In this document: piece by piece, positions 1-7,374 of the stretch | Position numbering within the stretch: position 1 is the stretch's first letter | Layout: the number at the start of each line of letters is the position of its first letter | Assembly (NCBI GenBank): GCA_012523305.1 | Contig: JAAYIV010000077.1 | Span: 1-36,069, forward strand | Direction: 5' to 3' | DNA from: Spirochaetales bacterium | GTDB lineage: Bacteria; Spirochaetota; Spirochaetia; Sphaerochaetales; Sphaerochaetaceae | Length of the DNA stretch: 36,069 bases | Position numbers and translations under genes: made by a program | The notes under the pieces: model-generated | Databases searched by the model: none | What the model was told of the DNA's origin: nothing | What the model saw: only the letters and a program-made list of their open reading frames with translations

Positions 1-792
1 ATCGATAACCTTGCCGATATTAACCTCGATTTCGGAAGTACGGAAGGAGACAATACGATGCGCACTACAGCCTCGATCGTAGCCGAAGCATTAGGAGAAT
101 TGGATCGTCAATTCAGGTTGGAAGGTGGTGTGTTCGCAATCTTTCTACCTCAGATTTCTAAAATTAAAGCCATAGAAAAAGCAAATACCTTACGCAATAG
201 CGTTGCAGATTCAGAAAAATACATTGTTCCGACCACTGTCTCGATGGGAGTGTTTTATTCTGACGAGATTACTTCGCCACAGGAAAAAGATATCGTTCTT
301 CTGAAACAGATTGTCACCCAAACAGCTCGGTTTAGACTCAGGTTGGCTAAAAAGAGAGGCAGGAATTCTCTTATCTATGATTCAAGTCAGACAATCGGTA
401 CAAAATCAGCGTTCTCAATTTTACTTATCGATGAACAGGGTATTCAAAGGGATATCATCCAAAGAAATCTGGAGCGACAAAAGTATCAGGTTACTACGGT
501 AACCAACGGATTATCTGCAAGGAGGCTCTTGGATGAGGTTTCGTTTGACCTGGTCATTTCCGAGATGATGATTCCAAAGGTAAGCTCATTTACCTTACGT
601 AAAGAACTCTTGGCAACCTCTGGAAAAAAACGAGTACCATTTATCATGATGTCCGCGAATAAAAATGAGACGTCTGTAAAACGGGCAATGGGATTAGGAA
701 TCACACATTTCCTCCAAAAGCCTGTTATGATGGCTGAGTTGCTGGGAATAGTAGGTTATTTTGAAAAAATCTCAGCAGAACGGGAAGGATGA
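1..792 (+). CDS. Degenerate GGDEF plus receiver-domain protein (5' partial)
   Basis: The frame is open from base 1, so the gene is cut by the window edge; the first ATG at 58 lies inside the domain. The upstream residues (IDNLADINLDFG) and the following helix resemble a GGDEF fold, but the signature reads GGVFA, so cyclase activity is unlikely. The C-terminal part, from about base 412, is receiver-like (ILLIDEQ, then DLVISEMMIP, MMSANKN, FLQKPV). The phospho-acceptor Asp is replaced by Glu (codon 562-564) and the acidic pair reads D-E, while the conserved Lys (718-720) remains. This suggests a phosphorylation-independent protein or a Glu that mimics the phosphorylated state (inference). The stop lies one base before the next gene's ATG, so the two are probably co-translated, pointing to a regulatory role towards the glycosyltransferase. 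Confidence 0.8.
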   Translation: MDNLADINLDFGSTEGDNTMRTTASIVAEALGELDRQFRLEGGVFAIFLPQISKIKAIEKANTLRNSVADSEKYIVPTTVSMGVFYSDEITSPQEKDIVLLKQIVTQTARFRLRLAKKRGRNSLIYDSSQTIGTKSAFSILLIDEQGIQRDIIQRNLERQKYQVTTVTNGLSARRLLDEVSFDLVISEMMIPKVSSFTLRKELLATSGKKRVPFIMMSANKNETSVKRAMGLGITHFLQKPVMMAELLGIVGYFEKISAEREG

Positions 793-793
793 C

Positions 794-3664
794 ATGGCGG
801 ATTCGGTGGCTATTCCATTAACAATCGGTTTATTCTTCCTGAATCTCTTCATGTTTGCCTTTACTTTTCTCGTGCGGTGGGGAAAGGAACGACGCAAAAC
901 AAAAAGGCTCCAGTTTGAATCAAAACTGGAACAACAGATAATCAACGAAGAGATAGATATCGATAGTATCGATCCACAAGAGTTGTTTCCTATCTACAAG
1001 AAACTACGCGAACATATTGAACTTCCTTCTTCCCAAGAAGTCCATATGCGGGAACTGCTGCTCAATAGCGGCTTGTGTACCAGTCAATTGAAACAACTGA
1101 AGTCACATTTTTATGTAAGAAGAGCTCAGGCTGCAGCTAACTTGAAATATCTTGAAAGTAAAATCGTTCGAGAGGCACTTCTAGAAGCATTGCTGAAAGA
1201 AAACCATCCGGTAGTCATTATTCAGCTCGCCCATGCCTTATCACTTCAGAAAGTAAAGAAGTCGATAGGAGTTATTGTGAGTAAGTTGCGTAAATCCAAT
1301 CACTGGATTCGAAAACGATTGACTGCGATCCTTCACACCTTCGGAGATGATTTCAAACGTTATGCTGTTCGCCATCTTGGAAATCGACGTTCATATATGC
1401 GTAATCTGATCTGTTCTTTCGCATTGTACTACCCCGTAAAAGAGTTTAAAAGTTACCTAGTTTCAATCGCGTCGGAAAAACGTACTGCGGGAAAGGCGTA
1501 TGCGTTGGCAGCTTTGTTAAAACATTTTCCAAAAGAATTATTGGAACAATCATTTCTAGACAGTACAAACAGATTGACACTAGCACATGTTGTTCAAGCT
1601 TTGGCAACAACTCCACAAGAGAATCAGATCCGACGCATCCTATATTACGCAAAGTACAAAGCGTTGCATGGGATCATCGTTCAATGTCTTTCTGAAATCA
1701 CAACAAATGATCCATCAACCCTTTTGGAAATCAGAAGCCTGTTTATACAATGCAACGTGAAACGAAATAGGGAGATTCTAGCAAAAGTCCTTGAAAACCG
1801 AATTGAACACTACCTTTCGAGAATCAATGGAAATGATAAAGATAATATAGTTCAATTGATCAATGAGCTTATTAAAGCACATCACACAAGTGCCATGTTG
1901 TTCTTCCTCAATCGAAATAAAGATCCGGATATTGAAAAAACTCTCATCAAGGTACTCAAAACCGCCACCATACACCAACCGTATCTTCGTGCTGAGATAA
2001 AGTATTATCTGGACAAGCGCCTTCAGCAATCATTTGGATTTTCAACTAAGATTAAAGTTACTGAAACACCAAAGCTCCACTCGGAACCTCCTAAAAGGCT
2101 GCAACTGGCAATCATCCTCATCGCACTATTGCTGTTCTTTCCGATTGTGGTACTTGCAAGTGAATTCTCTTCGTTGGTGTCCTTGACATGGAGTGAAATC
2201 GGTCGACTTTATATCGTTCGATTCAACTATCTTCTCATGTTCTATTCAATCATTATCAACGTCATATACCTCTCTGTTCTGGCTGTTTCAATCCATGGAG
2301 CCCGTGTTCAAGCACGTTTGTGGGAGACAAAAGATTATCGGTTCCTTTTTACCAAAGGCATGTTGCCATCCATCTCGATTATAGCACCTGCATACAACGA
2401 AATGGTAAACATCGTGGAAAGCACGAACTCTTTACTCAATCAGTACTATCCTGATTTTGAACTCATCGTTGTAAATGACGGTTCAAAGGACGATACACTC
2501 AATACGCTGATCAATTATTATAATCTTGAAAAGCGGGATATGTTTGTGCGCAGGCGATTGCATACGCGACAGCTCAGGGGCATATACACTAACAAGGATA
2601 TCCCGAATCTTATTGTGGTTGACAAGATGAACGGAGGCAAAGCTGATTCATTGAACATGGGATTGAATATCGCATCGAAAGAGTTTTTCTGTGGAATCGA
2701 TGCGGATTCGTTGTTAGAAAGCAACGCACTGCTCAAGGCAGTTTCAACCATGATCGATGCCCCTGTGGAATGTGTTGCCGCAGGAGGGAACATCTGTCCT
2801 GCAAATGGCTGTACGGTTGAACATGGGTATCTAGAACATATTGCACTCCCGAAAAAATTCTTGGCCCGTTTGCAATCATTGGAATACACGCGGGCGTTCA
2901 TGGCAGGGAGAGTCGGTTGGGCCCATATGAATCTCTTATTAATCATATCGGGAGCATTTGGAATCTTTAATCGGGAAAGGACTATCCGTACCGGTGGATA
3001 TCTTACTAAAAGCGGACGTTATAGAAAGGATACTGTCGGAGAAGACATGGAACTGGTTGTCCGCCTATCGAGATATATGCGAGAAATGAAATTACCGTAT
3101 AGCGTGGATTATGCATTCAATGCCAACTGTTGGACAGAGGTGCCGGAAACGATGAAAATTCTTCATCGTCAACGAGACCGCTGGCATCGCGGTTTAATAG
3201 ATATTCTTTTGTTTCACCGTAGAATAATCGCGAACCCGCGTTATGGAAGACTGGGAATGGTATCGATGCTCTATTATTTCCTTTTCGAGCTGATCGGACC
3301 ATTTATTGAGACTCAAGGACTGATGATGGTGGCTGTTGCCGCTATTGTTGGATTATTGGATCTACCATTAGCGCTGCTTTTATTTTCAACGACCATACTG
3401 TTAGGAGTATTGGTTTCCATTTCTTCCGTATACGTTGCGGATATGGATCGCAATATCTATGGTACCAGGGACGTGTTCAAATTACTTACGATGGCGGTGA
3501 TAGAGAATTTTGGAGTCAGGCAGCTTATCAGTTTTTGGAGAGTCTCGGGGTTTTTCAGCGCGATGAAAAAAGGCAAAGGTTGGGGGGCGCAGGTAAGAAA
3601 AGGCTTTGGGCCGTCAATACCACCAACAACAGTCACTGCCAAGGAACGAAAGAAAAAGACTTGA
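794..3664 (+). CDS. Membrane GT2 glycosyltransferase with N-terminal HEAT-like region
   Basis: The protein is 956 residues from ATG 794, chosen because GGAAGG lies five bases upstream; an in-frame ATG at 761 would extend back into the previous gene. In order there is an N-terminal membrane helix (about 5-28), a long alpha-helical region resembling HEAT repeats (about 60-420), two membrane helices (about 435-455 and 478-500), a family-2 glycosyltransferase domain, and C-terminal membrane helices (about 820-890). GT2 motifs are APAYNE (about 526), VVNDGSKDD (about 558), DADS (about 633), GEDME (about 748) and QRDRW (about 792), the Q-x-x-R-W signature of processive synthases such as cellulose, hyaluronan or PgaC types. 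It probably polymerises or transfers an exopolysaccharide at the inner membrane; the sugar is unknown. Its 3' end overlaps the convergent glycanase gene by 32 bases. Confidence 0.88.
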   Translation: MADSVAIPLTIGLFFLNLFMFAFTFLVRWGKERRKTKRLQFESKLEQQIINEEIDIDSIDPQELFPIYKKLREHIELPSSQEVHMRELLLNSGLCTSQLKQLKSHFYVRRAQAAANLKYLESKIVREALLEALLKENHPVVIIQLAHALSLQKVKKSIGVIVSKLRKSNHWIRKRLTAILHTFGDDFKRYAVRHLGNRRSYMRNLICSFALYYPVKEFKSYLVSIASEKRTAGKAYALAALLKHFPKELLEQSFLDSTNRLTLAHVVQALATTPQENQIRRILYYAKYKALHGIIVQCLSEITTNDPSTLLEIRSLFIQCNVKRNREILAKVLENRIEHYLSRINGNDKDNIVQLINELIKAHHTSAMLFFLNRNKDPDIEKTLIKVLKTATIHQPYLRAEIKYYLDKRLQQSFGFSTKIKVTETPKLHSEPPKRLQLAIILIALLLFFPIVVLASEFSSLVSLTWSEIGRLYIVRFNYLLMFYSIIINVIYLSVLAVSIHGARVQARLWETKDYRFLFTKGMLPSISIIAPAYNEMVNIVESTNSLLNQYYPDFELIVVNDGSKDDTLNTLINYYNLEKRDMFVRRRLHTRQLRGIYTNKDIPNLIVVDKMNGGKADSLNMGLNIASKEFFCGIDADSLLESNALLKAVSTMIDAPVECVAAGGNICPANGCTVEHGYLEHIALPKKFLARLQSLEYTRAFMAGRVGWAHMNLLLIISGAFGIFNRERTIRTGGYLTKSGRYRKDTVGEDMELVVRLSRYMREMKLPYSVDYAFNANCWTEVPETMKILHRQRDRWHRGLIDILLFHRRIIANPRYGRLGMVSMLYYFLFELIGPFIETQGLMMVAVAAIVGLLDLPLALLLFSTTILLGVLVSISSVYVADMDRNIYGTRDVFKLLTMAVIENFGVRQLISFWRVSGFFSAMKKGKGWGAQVRKGFGPSIPPTTVTAKERKKKT

Positions 3665-4382
3665 TAGTAAGAACGGTGGTTGCTTCACTTGCCGGTTCTC
3701 TTCCCTGGAATAACCAAAGGTTGATTCTAAATCGCGCCCTTCCCTCGGTTGGTATCTGACCATTGAAAGTCCATTCGGCCATCAAGTTTGAGAAGGCTTC
3801 AGGACTTTCAGGATCGATAGCTCCATGCCAACTGGCGAATTGTAATATTGATGGAGTCCACACGATTCTGTGCGTCGAGTATGTTCCTTGCATTTTAGGG
3901 TTGAATAATTTAATCCGATCAGGAGAAGTGAATGGTTGAACAACATACTGCCCATACATATTCTGAGGGATCCCCCATGATGCAAATTCAATGTCAATTT
4001 CCCTATTCGCCTCTACATTTTGGGTGTCCCACGTAAAGAATCCTGCTACAATATTCGGATCATAGGCTGAAAAATCACTGTCAACAGTAAATACGTACGT
4101 ACCATATCCCAACGGTGCCCTGGTAAAGATTTCGGTTGCATACCATATCTCGTCTCGTTTGGAAATGGTAAGGTGCATTCCTTGATCATCGAGCCATACC
4201 GACTGCGATGAGTTGGACCAATAGTTCGGACCAGGAGCGACAGGGCCATGAGAAGTTTTTACTCTCCATTGTTGACCTCCGAACTCCATTTCAGTGGTTA
4301 CAGCTGCAAGCATACTGCCCATAAGTGTAAGCATGAGTATGATTAGAGGTCTTTTTTGTATTCTATGGCCCGCCGATTGGAT
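3633..4382 (-). CDS. Secreted GH16-like glycoside hydrolase
   Basis: The sequence contains the family-16 catalytic signature EIDIE (residues 112-116 counted from ATG 4334), the form without a beta-bulge typical of laminarinase/lichenase-type enzymes, with the outer Glu residues as nucleophile and acid/base. Aromatic-rich strands around it fit a beta-jelly roll. From ATG 4334 the signal peptide lacks a basic n-region and there is no Shine-Dalgarno. The frame stays open upstream, and AGGGG (4394-4390) sits seven bases before ATC 4382, giving a full signal peptide (HRIQKRPLIILMLTLMGSML then AAV). I infer the ATC start; an ATA at 4361 is the alternative and ATG 4334 the fallback. A sigma70-like promoter lies just upstream. 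It probably trims the polysaccharide made by the convergent glycosyltransferase (inference). Confidence 0.8.
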   Translation of the reverse strand: MQSAGHRIQKRPLIILMLTLMGSMLAAVTTEMEFGGQQWRVKTSHGPVAPGPNYWSNSSQSVWLDDQGMHLTISKRDEIWYATEIFTRAPLGYGTYVFTVDSDFSAYDPNIVAGFFTWDTQNVEANREIDIEFASWGIPQNMYGQYVVQPFTSPDRIKLFNPKMQGTYSTHRIVWTPSILQFASWHGAIDPESPEAFSNLMAEWTFNGQIPTEGRARFRINLWLFQGREPASEATTVLTIKSFSFVPWQ

Positions 4383-4412
4383 GTTTCTACCCCTTTCCGA
4401 TTCAGTAAATTA

Positions 4413-4441
4413 ACTATAATGTTTAGTTCTTGTAATGACAA
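4413..4441 (-). promoter_or_regulatory. Sigma70-like promoter of the GH16 gene
   Basis: TTGTCA (4441-4436), a 17-base spacer and TATAGT (4418-4413) match the consensus at five of six positions each. Predicted transcription begins near 4406, a short distance before the AGGGG sequence used by the GH16 gene. Confidence 0.65.
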
Positions 4442-4447
4442 CAACAA

Positions 4448-5620
4448 TCAATGGGTTATAAAAGTTTCTGCTTTCTGAACTAAATGTTGGGGTATTTTCA
4501 ATGTGTCGAGCGATCGTACCTTCATGCATTTACGAGCTTTCAGAATTCTTCCTACGGAAATCGGCCCTAATCCGGGAACTCGTAACAATTCTTCTTTCGA
4601 CGCCTTGGAAAGCGATACGGGGAAAAATTCAGGGTGTCTGTTAGCCCATAGTTGCTTTGGATCTATGTTGAGATCCAAATTGCCTGCTTGTTCAAATAAC
4701 AGATCATCAAAAGAAAAACCATACTGTCTGAATAAGTAATCGGCTTGATACAATCGGTGTTCCCTTATCAACAACGAACCGTCTTTTCTTCTTGGTTCGA
4801 AAGGGAATAGTGTTTGATCATCAATGTGGTCCGGAAGGATGATCCGATTCTGTTCACCGGGGATTGAAGGATCTCCCAATCCTGATTGATATGCGGAAAA
4901 GTATAATCTGTGAAACGATAGTTTTTTGTACATCGCCCATGTATAGGATAGGATGTCGCGATCTGATTCGTCTGAGGCGCCTACTATGAATTGGCTGGTC
5001 TTGTGTATCTTGGCAAAGGGCGCATCGTTGGCTGTCATGTGCGCTATGTACTTCAACGGTTCGATAATGTCGGTTTCAAACTGTTTCTTTTCTGATAATT
5101 TTGAGAAAAACTTTGCTCCGGGTGTCTCGATATTCAATGATACTGCAGAAGCTAATGAAAGAGCCTTATCAATTGCTGCGGTTGAAGACCCTGGTATTAT
5201 CTTGATGTGCACATATCCACGATATCGATATTTCTTTCGTAAGATTTCAGCGGTAGCAGTCAATTTCTCCATGGTAGCATCAGGACTTCCGATTACACCT
5301 GAACTTAGAAACATGCCGATCAATTTACGCTTTCTTTGAAGGTCCATGAAGAAAGAAGCCAATTCGTCTGGAATCAATCCGACCCGACGGGTATCCATCG
5401 TATTACGCAAAGGGCAATATAAACAATCATTGGTACACACATTTGACATGAGGGTTTTAAGCATGATCCCAGTACCGCCATTTGCCACCGTAACCGGGTA
5501 CAACCAAGTATCACCGGTACTTTTTTTACGGTGTTCGGCAGGATTTTTTGTTCCACATGCACATGACAAATCGTATTGTGCGTCGCGCGAAAGAATATCA
5601 AGCTTTTCTACCACGTTCAT
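4448..5620 (-). CDS. Radical SAM protein with helix-hairpin-helix, DNA modification/repair type
   Basis: This 390-residue protein matches the putative DNA modification/repair radical SAM family recalled as TIGR03916. The cluster-binding motif is C62-x3-C66-x2-C69 (VCTNDCLYC). An extra N-terminal Cys pair (SCACG, residues 20 and 22) is also present. The C-terminus has a helix-hairpin-helix (LLRVPGLGPISVGRIL, about 340-365) that usually binds DNA backbone. The family is normally linked to a uracil-DNA-glycosylase-like partner (TIGR03915); none is beside it here, since the neighbours are fabV and a glycanase. No Shine-Dalgarno precedes ATG 5620. Instead an extended -10 ends seven bases upstream, suggesting a leaderless mRNA. 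The family assignment is from memory of its motifs; the reaction is not known to me. Confidence 0.82.
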   Translation of the reverse strand: MNVVEKLDILSRDAQYDLSCACGTKNPAEHRKKSTGDTWLYPVTVANGGTGIMLKTLMSNVCTNDCLYCPLRNTMDTRRVGLIPDELASFFMDLQRKRKLIGMFLSSGVIGSPDATMEKLTATAEILRKKYRYRGYVHIKIIPGSSTAAIDKALSLASAVSLNIETPGAKFFSKLSEKKQFETDIIEPLKYIAHMTANDAPFAKIHKTSQFIVGASDESDRDILSYTWAMYKKLSFHRLYFSAYQSGLGDPSIPGEQNRIILPDHIDDQTLFPFEPRRKDGSLLIREHRLYQADYLFRQYGFSFDDLLFEQAGNLDLNIDPKQLWANRHPEFFPVSLSKASKEELLRVPGLGPISVGRILKARKCMKVRSLDTLKIPQHLVQKAETFITH

Positions 5621-5626
5621 ACGAAC

Positions 5627-5635
5627 ATGATAACA
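5627..5635 (-). promoter_or_regulatory. Extended -10 promoter directly abutting the radical SAM start
   Basis: TGTTATCAT (5635-5627) is an extended -10 element of the TGnTATAAT type with one mismatch. Its last base is seven bases before the A of ATG 5620, so transcription would start at or next to the start codon. The -35 position is poor (AGAAAA). Confidence 0.5.
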
Positions 5636-5640
5636 TATGT

Positions 5641-5660
5641 ATAGTATTTTTTTCTACTAT
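5641..5660. repeat. AT-rich inverted repeat between fabV and the radical SAM gene
   Basis: ATAGTA (5641-5646), eight bases of mostly T, then TACTAT (5655-5660). It lies in the 49-base gap after fabV. On the minus strand it is not followed by a T-tract, so it does not look like a terminator for the fab operon. An operator is possible. Confidence 0.35.
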
Positions 5661-5669
5661 TTTTTCCTG

Positions 5670-6878
5670 CTAAATGATACGAGGATCTATATCCTCCGAA
5701 TAATTAATCTCATCAAATCCAAATCCATGAATCTTGGCATATTCGGTGATAAATCCTTCCAGGTCACCACCGATGATAGCCTGCCCTTCACTTTGGGCAG
5801 ACCAGAGCAGATGTACAGCTTGTTGCACCGAATCGGACATCTCCCAATCATCGATACGGATTCTGCCTTTTTCATCCAGAGGAATTGATGTACCAGTATA
5901 CAATCGTTCGGAAAATAGACGGTATATTTGATGGATGCATTCTTCGTGGAGATTCAAATCTTTCATCACTCGATAGAGCAAAGCTATATACAACGGGACG
6001 ACCGGGATTACTGCACTTGCCCGAGTGACAAGGGCCTTGTTGACTGATACATAGGCAGACCCATTAACGCTCTGCAATGTTTCATTCAACAATCTTGCGC
6101 TGTTTTCCAAGTCTTCCTTTGCTTTGCCTATAGTTCCCGAACGATAGATCGGATATGTCAATTCTGGTCCGATATATGAATAAGAAACCGTTTTAAAGCC
6201 ATCGGAGAGAAGATTGCATTGCAATAGATATGTGATCCAATCATTCCAGTCTTCCCCGCCCATGACCTTCACGGTTTCTTCTATCTGGCTTTGATCGGCA
6301 GGTTCAACGATTACTTTTGATACCATACCCGTAGTAACATCAACAGATAGCGCGCCATACTGATTGCCAATAGGCTTGATTACTGAGCGATAGGTCGTTC
6401 CGGAGCTGTCTGTCCTTGCAGGAGACGCCAGGCTATAGATCAATAAGTCGATCGTTCCGAAATGCTTGGCAATAAGGGAGGCCACTTCGGCTTTTGTCGT
6501 TTTTGCATACGCATCCTTGAGCACTGAGACAGCCTTTAGTCCATGTGTTTTTGCATATCGTTCGAAAACGGTAGTGTTGTACCATCCAGGCGTCGCTGTT
6601 TTTGTCTCGGATGGCTCTCGTTCAACCGAAACATTGATAGTATCGGCTTTGCCGACACAAGCTGCTACAATCCTTGATGCCAAACCATATCCGGTAGACC
6701 CTCCTACTATGAGGACTTTTTTCGGGAAGAAATTCGTATGTGGCAGTTGATAACGCGTATCAGAGTGTTGCTCAAGCTGCTGACGTACCCAATCAATTTG
6801 GTTTCGCACTGAAAGCTCACATCCTTTAGGATGGGCCGTCAGTGATACATTTCTTAAGATTTTAGGAACAATTACCAT
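5670..6878 (-). CDS. fabV: Trans-2-enoyl-ACP/CoA reductase FabV
   Basis: This 402-residue protein is FabV/TER-like over its whole length. It begins VPKILRNVSLTAHPKGCE, as FabV proteins do, has the NADH-binding GGSTGYGL at 59-66, and has the FabV-specific Y-x8-K pair at Y245 and K254 (YRSGTIGKAK). FabV catalyses the final NAD(P)H-dependent reduction of the elongation cycle. The homologous Treponema denticola TER reduces crotonyl-CoA, so a role in butyryl-CoA formation cannot be excluded. It is the last gene of the fab operon, starting nine bases after fabZ with GGGGG just before ATG. The placement supports a biosynthetic role and implies that no FabI or FabK is needed here. FabV enzymes are typically less sensitive to triclosan (known of the family). 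Confidence 0.95.
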   Translation of the reverse strand: MVIVPKILRNVSLTAHPKGCELSVRNQIDWVRQQLEQHSDTRYQLPHTNFFPKKVLIVGGSTGYGLASRIVAACVGKADTINVSVEREPSETKTATPGWYNTTVFERYAKTHGLKAVSVLKDAYAKTTKAEVASLIAKHFGTIDLLIYSLASPARTDSSGTTYRSVIKPIGNQYGALSVDVTTGMVSKVIVEPADQSQIEETVKVMGGEDWNDWITYLLQCNLLSDGFKTVSYSYIGPELTYPIYRSGTIGKAKEDLENSARLLNETLQSVNGSAYVSVNKALVTRASAVIPVVPLYIALLYRVMKDLNLHEECIHQIYRLFSERLYTGTSIPLDEKGRIRIDDWEMSDSVQQAVHLLWSAQSEGQAIIGGDLEGFITEYAKIHGFGFDEINYSEDIDPRII

Positions 6879-6887
6879 GGATACCCC

Positions 6888-7322
6888 CTATTGTCGTGAA
6901 CCGACAAGACACATCCAAGTAGCTTCCGCAGCCACTCGTCCGTTGACCTTCACGATTCCACTCTGCCGAATCATCACTTGAGAGACCCGAAGATTAGTAA
7001 TTTCGATCACTGCAAGATTTCCGGGGCGAACTTGGTGTCTAAATTTTGCTTTCTCAACAGTACCTAACATAAACAGTGAATCGGAAGGCAATATTCCGAA
7101 CTCCCTCAGTCCCGCACCTCCGCTCTGAGCCATCATCTCAATCAACAGTACCCCCGGAACCACCGGATAATGTGGGAAATGGCCTTTAAAGAATTGTTCG
7201 TCACCTCGAAAAAGATGTTCGGCAATGCAACCATGTTCATCGACGGCAACCAAACGATCCACTAATAGAAATGGTTCACGGTGTGGCAACAATTCTTTAA
7301 TTTCCTGATACTCATCCTTCAT
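6888..7322 (-). CDS. fabZ: 3-hydroxyacyl-ACP dehydratase FabZ
   Basis: The 144-residue hotdog-fold protein carries LLPHREPFLLVD at the N-terminus, then GHFP with catalytic H48 and PGVLLIE with catalytic E62. It dehydrates beta-hydroxyacyl-ACP to trans-2-enoyl-ACP. Length and motifs are standard for FabZ rather than FabA. It lies between fabF and fabV in the same operon. GGAGG is present upstream of ATG 7322 but with a long spacer of about 12 bases, so translation may depend partly on coupling. Confidence 0.95.
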   Translation of the reverse strand: MKDEYQEIKELLPHREPFLLVDRLVAVDEHGCIAEHLFRGDEQFFKGHFPHYPVVPGVLLIEMMAQSGGAGLREFGILPSDSLFMLGTVEKAKFRHQVRPGNLAVIEITNLRVSQVMIRQSGIVKVNGRVAAEATWMCLVGSRQ

Positions 7323-7374
7323 TTTCAGACTCTTCCTCCGCTATATTCCAAGTAAATCATAACAAGCTCTGTTC

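Noticed and set aside
761-793. ATG 761 as the start of the glycosyltransferase
   Set aside because: It would overlap the previous gene by 32 bases without a ribosome site; ATG 794 has GGAAGG at good spacing.
2518-2946. 142-codon minus-strand frame inside the glycosyltransferase gene
   Set aside because: It overlaps the conserved GT2 core and shows no motif of its own.
5641-5660. Inverted repeat as terminator of the fab operon
   Set aside because: The stem is AT-only and, read leftward, no T-tract follows. The T-run lies on the wrong side for a minus-strand transcript.
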